64,000 nucleotides of DNA from JAFGVL01 sp963662245. GTDB lineage: Bacteria > Bacteroidota > Bacteroidia > Bacteroidales > Paludibacteraceae. Shown in pieces: positions 8,078-15,696 of the stretch. Each line of letters begins with the position of its first letter. Position 1 is the stretch's first letter. The stretch covers positions 1 through 64,000 of the forward strand of contig CAXXVQ010000005.1 in NCBI GenBank assembly GCA_963662245.2. The letters are read 5' to 3'. Made by a program: the position numbers and the translations under genes. The notes beneath the pieces were generated by a model, which made no database searches, had not been told where the DNA came from, and saw only the letters and a program-made list of their open reading frames with translations.

Positions 8078-8761
8078 ATGAAAGTCATAGAAATTAATAA
8101 CTTGGAAAAAATATACCACGATTCAGCAGTGGAAGTTCGTGCTGTGGATGATGTTACGCTGTCGTTTGAGCAAGGTGAGTTTGTTGCGATTGTTGGGCCG
8201 TCAGGTTCTGGTAAAACTACTTTGTTAAACATGGTGGGCGGATTAGATAAACCAACTGCCGGTAGTGTCCTTGTAGATGGGACACAGATTCATGATCTGA
8301 AAGAATCAAAACTTACCGAATTTCGTTTGAGAAATATTGGTTTTGTATTTCAGGCGTATAATCTGATTCCAGTATTGACAGCTAAAGAGAATGTAGAGTT
8401 TATCATGCATCTGCAAGGAAAAGATACCGGAGACAGAACGAAACGAACTGAGGAGCTGTTGCAAGCTGTTGGTTTAGGTGATCGTATGGATAGTCGTCCA
8501 AGCAAGCTTTCGGGTGGTCAGCAGCAGCGTGTGGCTGTTGCCAGAGCATTGGCCTCTAAACCGAAATTTGTTTTGGCTGATGAGCCTACAGCAAATCTGG
8601 ATTCCAAGTCTACAGAGACTTTACTTGAGATTATGGAAAAGCTGAATAAGGAAGAAAATATCACATTTATTTTTTCTACGCATGATCAGCGTGTGGTAAA
8701 TAAAGCTCGTAGAGTAATTACTTTGGTGGATGGAAAAGTAGCGTCTGACGAACGAAAATAA
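8078..8761 (+). CDS. ABC transporter ATP-binding protein, LolD/MacB type
   Basis: A 228-aa nucleotide-binding subunit. Walker A is 'GPSGSGKTT' (about residues 38-46), the Q-loop is in 'FVFQAYNLIPVLTA', the signature is 'LSGGQQQRVAVARAL', Walker B is 'FVLADEPTANLD', and the H-loop is 'FSTHD'. Length and the 'YNLIPVLTAKENV' segment fit the LolD/MacB-N group. ATG at 8078 (MKVIEINNLEKIY) is the start, because the longer frame would read through an intergenic palindrome. It follows the two FtsX permeases and is the engine of that transporter. Confidence 0.93.
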   Translation: MKVIEINNLEKIYHDSAVEVRAVDDVTLSFEQGEFVAIVGPSGSGKTTLLNMVGGLDKPTAGSVLVDGTQIHDLKESKLTEFRLRNIGFVFQAYNLIPVLTAKENVEFIMHLQGKDTGDRTKRTEELLQAVGLGDRMDSRPSKLSGGQQQRVAVARALASKPKFVLADEPTANLDSKSTETLLEIMEKLNKEENITFIFSTHDQRVVNKARRVITLVDGKVASDERK

Positions 8762-8769
8762 ACGCAAAA

Positions 8770-9924
8770 ATGAAACGGCAACTATTATATGTATTCTTGG
8801 CTCTTGGGCAAATTCTATTTGCGCAAACAGATTCCATGTCTGTAAAGAAATGGGAGGTAGGCGGCTATTTCTCGTCTATGAATTCATATATAGAAACAAA
8901 TCAGGCTCAATCTAGTATCGATTATAGCTTGCAGAATCGTTTGAATATTGATTGGTATCCAACAAGTCAGTTGTATGGTAGCTTGCAAATGCGCAATCGT
9001 TTTTTGATGGGAGATATGATTCGTAATGATGTTTCAGGGCTGTATGTGAGTTCTTTGGAAGAAGATAATTTGGCTGTTAATGTGGTTGAACAAGAAGCAT
9101 ATTTGGTAAATTTGATGGTCGATAGATTAAATCTGAAATATTCAGTAAATAAGCTGGATGTCACGGTTGGGCGTCAGCGTATCAATTGGGGGCAAACTTA
9201 TGTCTTTAACGCAAATGATATTTTTAATGCTTATTCCTATGTGGATTTTGATTATCCTGAACGACCTGGAGCAGATGCTGTGCGCGTACAGTTTTACCCA
9301 AGTTATACTTCCACTGTTGAAGCGGCTATGAAATACGACAATGATTCTACTATAACAGCCGGTTTTTTAGGTCGTGTAAATAAATGGGGATATGATTGGC
9401 AAGCGATTATCGGCTATTATAATTCCAGTGATTGGGTAATTGGAGGAGCGTGGTCGGGTAATATTAAGGCTTTGTCGTTTAGTGGAGAATTAAGCTACCT
9501 AATGCCAAAAGATGATGCTGAAAGTAATTTGTTGCTAGCATCCGTGAATCTAAATTACACTTTCTCTAATTCCTTAAGCCTTCAGTTTGAAACTTTCTAT
9601 GACCAGTATTTGAGAGAGCATACTCTAAATTTTGTTGACTTAATGTATCCTAGTCAGGATATCCGCATGTTGAGTATCTCGGAGCTGACTTATTTTGCAT
9701 CTGTTTCATATCCTGTAACTCCTTTGATGAATGTGTCTTTTGCATCAATGTATTATCCGGATATTGATGGTTATCTACTTTTCCCAACGATAGATTATTC
9801 TCTTTCTGATGATATGAAACTTTCCTTAATTGCTATGTATATGAAAGGTGATTTTGAAAATGGTAGTACAACTTATTCTTCAGAAAATTTTATGGGTTTC
9901 TTACAATTGAAATATGGGTTTTAA
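8770..9924 (+). CDS. Outer-membrane beta-barrel protein
   Basis: A 384-aa exported protein with a signal peptide ending 'ILFAQT'. The mature part shows alternating beta-strands and ends in an aromatic residue ('LQLKYGF'), as expected for an outer-membrane barrel. 'VTVGRQRINWGQTYVFNANDIFN' resembles a strand-turn pattern seen in DUF1302-like porins that travel with LolA-like and RND/ABC lipid-transport operons, but I cannot assign a named family with certainty. It is eight bases after the ATPase and is the last gene of the operon, which would give the system an outer-membrane component. Confidence 0.7.
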   Translation: MKRQLLYVFLALGQILFAQTDSMSVKKWEVGGYFSSMNSYIETNQAQSSIDYSLQNRLNIDWYPTSQLYGSLQMRNRFLMGDMIRNDVSGLYVSSLEEDNLAVNVVEQEAYLVNLMVDRLNLKYSVNKLDVTVGRQRINWGQTYVFNANDIFNAYSYVDFDYPERPGADAVRVQFYPSYTSTVEAAMKYDNDSTITAGFLGRVNKWGYDWQAIIGYYNSSDWVIGGAWSGNIKALSFSGELSYLMPKDDAESNLLLASVNLNYTFSNSLSLQFETFYDQYLREHTLNFVDLMYPSQDIRMLSISELTYFASVSYPVTPLMNVSFASMYYPDIDGYLLFPTIDYSLSDDMKLSLIAMYMKGDFENGSTTYSSENFMGFLQLKYGF

Positions 9925-9928
9925 GATC

Positions 9929-11176
9929 TTATTCAATCTTTCCACTACCAATAATTCCCCCTCCCCATTCAACAAGAGTGAACCCTTTTCGTTCAATTTT
10001 AGGTAGTTGTTGTTCTTTTATTTTGTAGTCTTTGTTAACTGCTTTAAATTCCATATAAACACGAATCTCTGTATCCGGTTTTGGTGTCATATTTAAGAAT
10101 GCTGTATTATCGATGTTGTCATTGATAAAGAAATGAATCAGGTTGTATTCATTCTTTTCCAGTTGAGGTAACCAGTACACTACAAAATCATTAATCTCAG
10201 TATTGTTTAGACCTAAGTGACTCAACTTTTCTATCAAAAATTTATCCAAGTCTGATTTCTTTACAACTAATCCATCTTTATAATCAAAATGTGAAGTAGG
10301 GAATTTATTCCATCCATCCCAAAATAGATAGTTATATTTTCTATTATCAGTAAGATTCGTTAGTTCTCCATTGGGCTTAGCTATTACTGTCCATCCATCA
10401 TTGTATTTAGGGAAGGTTGTTTTTAATTGACCTTTAAAATCAAGTTGAATGTTTATTTCTTGTTCTTGAGTTGGGTAGAGGTAGATGGCTGGCTTTCCTG
10501 TAAGTACAACTTCATCTAGTTCATTTTGATTTGGGTCTTCATCTAAAACAATCTTTACAGTGCTATTTTCTGTGAGAATTAATGGAATGGTTTTACTTAA
10601 AGAACCTATATAATTGCATTCTAAAGATATTGGTCCATTCGGTATATCTTTTATTTCGAAGAATCCATTTGGATCAGTTATAGTCCCAATTGAAGTACCT
10701 GATATTCTAACTGTAGCACCAATTGCAGCTTCTTTATTTAGTTCTAGAATGTTGCCTGATATAGTTGATTTACCTTCAAATATTGTATCTTGAATGTTGA
10801 AATATGGGTTAACGATTTTAGACTCAGGTTTGTTTCTTCTAATAAAAAGAGTTTCTTTACTTAAGAAGCTTTCAACAGGAATAATAGTGTCAATACCATA
10901 AGGTGAAAAGAATTTAAAGATTCCTTTGTTTTTTTCTTTATCTAAAGCAATAAATTTAATCTTTTGTTTATGAAAACAGCAATCTAATAATTCATATCCA
11001 GAGTTTACCGTATCAATGAAGTATACATAAGAATTATTCAGAATCAATTGCTTGTTTTCAATTGAACTGTCATTGATAATTTCAAATTTTTTCTTGATTT
11101 TATATTTCTTTTTTGCAGCTATAGGTTGTATAGTTATAAGAGAAATTAGTGTGATGATTATGATTATTTGTTTCAT
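9929..11176 (-). CDS. Exported protein with carboxypeptidase-regulatory-like domain and 'KPAIYLYP' domain
   Basis: A 415-aa protein with a signal peptide (about 1-21). Residues 22-135 show no recognised domain. Residues about 137-212 form a CarboxypepD_reg-like beta-sandwich ('STISGNILELNKEAAIGATV', 'GTITDPNGFFEIKDIPNG'). Residues about 228-415 start with 'GKPAIYLYPTQEQEINIQ' and include 'FPKYNDGWTVIAKPNGEL' and 'YNYLFWDGW'. This last block recurs in exported proteins of varied organisms as far as I recall, but I cannot give it a function. ATG at 11176 places the signal peptide at the N terminus. It is convergent with the barrel gene, separated by only four bases. Confidence 0.7.
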   Translation of the reverse strand: MKQIIIIITLISLITIQPIAAKKKYKIKKKFEIINDSSIENKQLILNNSYVYFIDTVNSGYELLDCCFHKQKIKFIALDKEKNKGIFKFFSPYGIDTIIPVESFLSKETLFIRRNKPESKIVNPYFNIQDTIFEGKSTISGNILELNKEAAIGATVRISGTSIGTITDPNGFFEIKDIPNGPISLECNYIGSLSKTIPLILTENSTVKIVLDEDPNQNELDEVVLTGKPAIYLYPTQEQEINIQLDFKGQLKTTFPKYNDGWTVIAKPNGELTNLTDNRKYNYLFWDGWNKFPTSHFDYKDGLVVKKSDLDKFLIEKLSHLGLNNTEINDFVVYWLPQLEKNEYNLIHFFINDNIDNTAFLNMTPKPDTEIRVYMEFKAVNKDYKIKEQQLPKIERKGFTLVEWGGGIIGSGKIE

Positions 11177-11226
11177 AGTAATTATTTTAGGAGCTAAAAG
11201 TAACAATTGAAAGGTATAAAAACAAA

Positions 11227-11257
11227 TTAAGGGTTTCTCTATTAGAGAAACCCTTAA
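11227..11257 (-). terminator. Terminator downstream of pgi
   Basis: Perfect 13-bp stem TTAAGGGTTTCTC / GAGAAACCCTTAA with a 5-base loop, located 20 bases past the pgi stop. A modest T-rich stretch follows on the minus strand. Confidence 0.75.
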
Positions 11258-11279
11258 TAAATATAGGATAATAAATTTC

Positions 11280-12623
11280 TTACAATTTCTTTTTAATTTC
11301 TTTCGAAGCTTCTTCGTATCCCGGTTTTTCTAGTAAAGCAAACATGTTTGATTTGTATGCTTCCACACCAGGTTGGTCAAATGGGTTAACACCTAAGATG
11401 TAACCACTGATGCCACACGCTTTTTCAAAGAAATACATTAATTGACCTAAGTAGTATTCGTTTAGTTGAGGAATTTCTACGCGCATATTTGGTACTCCGC
11501 CATCCACATGAGCAAGTTGAGTTCCAAGTTCAGCCATTTTGTTTACTTGGTCAACGCGTTTTCCGGCAAGGAAATTAAGTCCGTCAAGGTTAGCTTCATC
11601 AGAAGGAATTACTACGGTTCTGTTCGGTTCTGAAATTGAGATTACAGTTTCATAGATAATTCGTTCACCTTCCTGAATCCATTGTCCCATACTGTGAAGA
11701 TCAGTTGTGAAGTCAACCGAAGCAGGATAAATTCCTTTATTTTCTTTTCCTTCACTTTCACCGTAAAGCTGTTTCCACCATTCAGAGAAGTAGTGAAGTT
11801 TTGGGTGGAAGTTTACAAGGATCTCAATTTTCTTCCCTTTTTTGTAAAGTTCGTTACGGGTTGCAGCATAAATTGCTGATGGGTTTTCTGCAAAAGGAAT
11901 ATCTAATCCGGTTAGTTTTTCCATGTCAGCAGCACCTGCTACTAATTTGCGAATGTCAAATCCTGCAACTGCAATCGGTAATAAACCAACCGGAGTCAGT
12001 ACAGAGAAACGACCACCAACATCATCAGGAATTACGAAAGTTTTATAACCTTCTTGAGTAGCTAGTGTGCGTAAAGCTCCTTTGCTAGCATCAGTAATTG
12101 CAACTATGCGTTGTTGAGCTTCTGCTTTACCAACTTGTTCTTCCAGCTGTGTTTTAAGTAACCGGAAAGCTAGGGCAGTTTCAGTTGTTGTTCCTGATTT
12201 TGAAATATTGATAATCCCGAATTGTTTTCCTTTTAAGAAATCCATTAGTTCAGCTAAATAGTCTTCGCTGATACTGTTTCCGGCATATAGAATAACAGGA
12301 TTTTTTTTGTCAGCTTGCAAGTGGAAGAAACTATTTGAGAATGCTTCAATTACAGAACGGGCACCAAGGTAGCTGCCTCCAATACCTGCAATTACCACCA
12401 CTTCGCATTTCTCGCGTAGAGTTTTTGCAGTAGATTCAAGATCAGAAAGTTCAGCATCAGAAATTGAGCTAGGAAGGTGTAACCATCCAAGATAGTCACT
12501 TCCTTTTCCTGTGCCGTTTTCTAATGCAGCGGAATATTCTTTTACTTTATTTTCATAGCTGTAAACTGTTTCTTTTGAAACAAATCCCAGAGCTTTGTCG
12601 ATAGATAGTGAGATGTTCTTCAT
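11280..12623 (-). CDS. pgi: Glucose-6-phosphate isomerase
   Basis: A 447-aa cytoplasmic enzyme interconverting glucose-6-phosphate and fructose-6-phosphate. Family motifs are 'VIAGIGGSYLGARSV', 'IINISKSGTTTETALAF' (phosphate-binding loop), 'DDVGGRFSVLTPVGLLP' and 'YGESEGKENKGIYPAS' (catalytic Glu). Length fits the short bacterial form of about 445-450 aa. It is downstream of gpsA in the same direction, with about 106 bases of AT-rich DNA between them, and has its own terminator. No anomalies. Confidence 0.97.
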   Translation of the reverse strand: MKNISLSIDKALGFVSKETVYSYENKVKEYSAALENGTGKGSDYLGWLHLPSSISDAELSDLESTAKTLREKCEVVVIAGIGGSYLGARSVIEAFSNSFFHLQADKKNPVILYAGNSISEDYLAELMDFLKGKQFGIINISKSGTTTETALAFRLLKTQLEEQVGKAEAQQRIVAITDASKGALRTLATQEGYKTFVIPDDVGGRFSVLTPVGLLPIAVAGFDIRKLVAGAADMEKLTGLDIPFAENPSAIYAATRNELYKKGKKIEILVNFHPKLHYFSEWWKQLYGESEGKENKGIYPASVDFTTDLHSMGQWIQEGERIIYETVISISEPNRTVVIPSDEANLDGLNFLAGKRVDQVNKMAELGTQLAHVDGGVPNMRVEIPQLNEYYLGQLMYFFEKACGISGYILGVNPFDQPGVEAYKSNMFALLEKPGYEEASKEIKKKL

Positions 12624-12729
12624 GAAAATTAAAAATTAAAAATGAACAATTAAAATGATTAATCTCTCATGAATAATGAATTAGTTATAAATATCTTGCA
12701 CTTTTAACTTTACATTATTCACTTTTAAT

Positions 12730-13725
12730 TTACCTGAGTTTTTGTGTGAGTTCGCGAATCTCTATGGTAGGAGAGTAGCGATTATATAGGATGTTGTAAA
12801 CGGCATCTACAATCGGAAGGTTTACATGATATTTGTCGTTGATTTCGTGGATACATTTTGTTGCGTAATACCCTTCAGCAATCATTTCCATTTCCATTTG
12901 AGCAGTTTTGACAGAATAACCTTTGCCAATCATGCTTCCAAATAAACGGTTACGACTGAATTTTGAATAGCAAGTTACCATCACATCACCCAAGTAAGCT
13001 GACTCGTTTGTGTTACGAGGCATTGGGTATACTGCATTGCAGAAACGGTTGATTTCTTGAATTGCATTTGCAACCAGAACAGCTTGGAAGTTGTCGCCAT
13101 ATTTTAAACCATGACAGATTCCTGTGCAAATGGCAACGATATTTTTCATTACTGATGAATATTCTACCCCTGCAATATCCTCAGTGACATTAGCTTGAAG
13201 GAAATGAGAAGAGAATAATTGACAAAGTTTTTTTCCTTTTTCTCTGTCTTTACATGCAAAAGTTACATATGATAAGCGTTCCATTGCAACCTCTTCAGCA
13301 TGACAAGGACCTGCTAATACAGCAATGTTTTCTTCTGGCACACCATGTATTAAGTGGAAGAAATCAGTCATAATCATGTTTTCTTCCGGTACAATACCTT
13401 TAATAGCAGAGATGATGAATTTATCTGATAATGGAACTCTTAATTTCTTAAGGTGATTTTTTAAGAAAGGAGATGGAGTTGCAAAAATTAGCGTATCAGC
13501 TTGTTCTACTGCTTCGTTAATCTTATTTGTGAAAATTATTTTTGATGTATCAAACTTAATATCAGAAAGATAAGATGGATTACGACTGTGTTTTTTGAAA
13601 TCTTGGATTTGTTCTTTACGACGCATGTACCAAACGATACTGTCAGTATTAACAAGAATCATTTTAGCAATAGCTGTAGCCCAGCTACCTCCACCCATGA
13701 TGGCTATTCTGCCCGGAAAACTCAT
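12730..13725 (-). CDS. gpsA: Glycerol-3-phosphate dehydrogenase [NAD(P)+]
   Basis: A 331-aa enzyme that reduces dihydroxyacetone phosphate to sn-glycerol-3-phosphate for phospholipid synthesis. The N-terminal Rossmann motif is 'IAMGGGSWATAIAKM' in form (G-G-G-S-W-A-T-A). 'FATPSPFLKNHLK' and 'VLAGPCHAEEVA' are family motifs, and 'SVMKNIVAICTGICHGLKYG' carries the catalytic Lys. Length is normal. A good -7 box lies 34 bases upstream. Confidence 0.95.
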   Translation of the reverse strand: MSFPGRIAIMGGGSWATAIAKMILVNTDSIVWYMRRKEQIQDFKKHSRNPSYLSDIKFDTSKIIFTNKINEAVEQADTLIFATPSPFLKNHLKKLRVPLSDKFIISAIKGIVPEENMIMTDFFHLIHGVPEENIAVLAGPCHAEEVAMERLSYVTFACKDREKGKKLCQLFSSHFLQANVTEDIAGVEYSSVMKNIVAICTGICHGLKYGDNFQAVLVANAIQEINRFCNAVYPMPRNTNESAYLGDVMVTCYSKFSRNRLFGSMIGKGYSVKTAQMEMEMIAEGYYATKCIHEINDKYHVNLPIVDAVYNILYNRYSPTIEIRELTQKLR

Positions 13726-13758
13726 ATATAAAATAGTTTTTGTGTTTTGTCAGTTATG

Positions 13759-13766
13759 CAAATGTA
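13759..13766 (-). promoter_or_regulatory. Bacteroidota -7 box of gpsA
   Basis: TACATTTG on the minus strand matches the TAnnTTTG consensus, 33 bases before the gpsA ATG. Confidence 0.7.
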
Positions 13767-13802
13767 GGAAAAAAGTTGTAAGATTTTGTTTGTTTGTCAA
13801 AT

Positions 13803-13838
13803 AAAAAATGCCTGATACATTGCTGTTTCAGGCATTTT
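13803..13838 (-). terminator. lysS terminator
   Basis: AAAATGCCTGA / TCAGGCATTTT stem with a 12-base loop, followed on the minus strand by a T-run, 34 bases beyond the lysS stop. Confidence 0.85.
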
Positions 13839-13871
13839 CGTTCTATATTGATTGTGTGTGTGCTAAGTAGG

Positions 13872-15584
13872 TTATTCTTTGATGGTTACCCACATAAGTT
13901 CTTCTCTTTTTTCTACAACTACAAGGTCTAATCCTCTAAGTTCTTTTAAACCTGTATCAAATTTTTTACCTGATAACTCCGATTGAGTTTTCAAGTCATT
14001 TAATTGAATCTCAGTTGTAGATTCTAAGATATTAATAAGGGCTTTTCCTTCTTCAGAAAGTTCTTTAATTTCTTTTTTAGCAGCTTTCTCCGGACGCATT
14101 TGAGGGAAGAAAAGAACTTCTTGAATTGCCGGTTGATTTGTCATAATCATTACCAAACGGTCAATACCAATACCCATACCTGATGTAGGAGGCATACCAT
14201 ATTCAAGCGCACGCAAGAAATCTTGGTCAATGAACATTGCTTCGTCATCTCCTTTTTCAGATAGTTTTAATTGATCTTCAAAGCGTTTGCGTTGGTCAAT
14301 TGGGTCATTAAGCTCAGAGTATGCGTTTGCTAATTCTTTACCATTAACCATTAATTCGAAACGCTCAGTTAATTCTGGGTTTTCGCGGTGACGCTTGCAA
14401 AGAGGTGACATCTCGATAGGATAGTCAGTGATGAATGTTGGTTGGATATAATTTCCTTCACATTTTTCACCAAAGATTTCATCGATTAACTTGCCTTTAC
14501 CCATTGTATTGTCAGTCTCGATATTCAGTTTTGTACATACTTCACGAAGTTGATCTTCGTTCATACCGTTGATATCAAACCCAGTAAATTCCTTGATAGA
14601 GTCAATCATTGAAATGCGTTTGAACGGACGCTTAAAGCTGATTGTTTTATCTCCCATAGGTACTTCAGTTGAACCGGTAACCTCGATGGCAACTTTCTCG
14701 ATCATTTCTTCTGTGAAATCCATCATCCAGTTATAGTCTTTGTATGAAATATAAATTTCCATAGCAGTAAACTCTGGATTATGAGTTCTGTCCATACCTT
14801 CGTTACGGAAGTTGCGAGAGAATTCATATACACCTTCAAATCCACCTACAATAAGGCGTTTTAGGTAAAGTTCATTTGCCACACGCATGTACAATGGAAT
14901 GTCCAATGCATTGTGGTGTGTGATGAACGGACGAGCTGATGCTCCTCCCGGAATTGGTTGAAGTACGGGAGTGTCGACTTCGATATATCCTCTTTCGTTG
15001 AAGAAGTTACGCATCGTGTTGAACACCTTTGTGCGTTTTAGGAAAATATCTTTTACGCCTTCATTTACCACTAAGTCAACATAGCGTTGACGATAGCGTT
15101 GTTCCGGATCTTCAAATGCATCATATGCTACTCCATCCTTGTATTTTACAATTGGTAGAGGGCGAAGTGATTTACTCAACACAGTTAATTCTTGTGTGTG
15201 AACTGAGATTTCACCCATTTGTGTGCGGAACACATAACCTTTGATCCCAATAAAGTCACCAATGTCTAAAAGCTTCTTGAAAACGGTGTTGTACATTTCA
15301 GGTTGTGCTTCAGTTGTAATATCATCACGACTGATGTAAACTTGGATACGGCCTTCAGAATCTTGAAGTTCCACGAAAGCAGCTTTTCCCATGATGCGAC
15401 GGCTCATAATACGACCTGCAATAGTTACTTCGCGTTGAGGTGCATCATCTTTAAATGTATTTTTGATTTCAGTAGACATTCCGGTTACTGTATATTCAGC
15501 TGCCGGATAAGGCTCTATGCCTAATTTACGAAGTTCGTCAAGTGATTGACGGCGTAATTGTTCTTGTTCGGAAAGTTCAGACAT
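13872..15584 (-). CDS. lysS: Lysyl-tRNA synthetase, class II
   Basis: A 570-aa enzyme charging tRNA-Lys. It has an N-terminal OB-fold anticodon domain (about 55-160). The class II core carries motif 1 'FFNERGYIEVDTPVLQP', motif 2 'FRNEGMDRTHNPEFTAMEIY' and motif 3 'GMGIGIDRLVMIM'. About 75 residues follow the core ('KEIKELSEEGKALINILES' onward), an extension found in Bacteroidota LysS and absent from the roughly 505-aa E. coli type. It has its own promoter and terminator. Confidence 0.97.
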   Translation of the reverse strand: MSELSEQEQLRRQSLDELRKLGIEPYPAAEYTVTGMSTEIKNTFKDDAPQREVTIAGRIMSRRIMGKAAFVELQDSEGRIQVYISRDDITTEAQPEMYNTVFKKLLDIGDFIGIKGYVFRTQMGEISVHTQELTVLSKSLRPLPIVKYKDGVAYDAFEDPEQRYRQRYVDLVVNEGVKDIFLKRTKVFNTMRNFFNERGYIEVDTPVLQPIPGGASARPFITHHNALDIPLYMRVANELYLKRLIVGGFEGVYEFSRNFRNEGMDRTHNPEFTAMEIYISYKDYNWMMDFTEEMIEKVAIEVTGSTEVPMGDKTISFKRPFKRISMIDSIKEFTGFDINGMNEDQLREVCTKLNIETDNTMGKGKLIDEIFGEKCEGNYIQPTFITDYPIEMSPLCKRHRENPELTERFELMVNGKELANAYSELNDPIDQRKRFEDQLKLSEKGDDEAMFIDQDFLRALEYGMPPTSGMGIGIDRLVMIMTNQPAIQEVLFFPQMRPEKAAKKEIKELSEEGKALINILESTTEIQLNDLKTQSELSGKKFDTGLKELRGLDLVVVEKREELMWVTIKE

Positions 15585-15630
15585 TGATATAGTATTTTTA
15601 CTTTGTAAACTTATTGTTTTTTAGAGTTTG

Positions 15631-15638
15631 CAAAAGTA
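15631..15638 (-). promoter_or_regulatory. lysS promoter (-7 box)
   Basis: TACTTTTG on the minus strand, with TTG 20 bases upstream (15659-15661) as a -33 element. The -33 element overlaps the start of the antiporter terminator. Confidence 0.75.
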
Positions 15639-15662
15639 CGATTTTATTCATAATCAGGCAAC

Positions 15663-15695
15663 AAAAAAGCGATTCGGTTTAGGAATCGCTTTTTT
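15663..15695 (-). terminator. Terminator of the KefB-like antiporter gene
   Basis: AAAAAAGCGATT / AATCGCTTTTTT stem, 9-base loop, A-run and T-run at both ends, immediately after the antiporter stop. It may also work in the opposite direction. Confidence 0.9.
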
Positions 15696-15696
15696 G

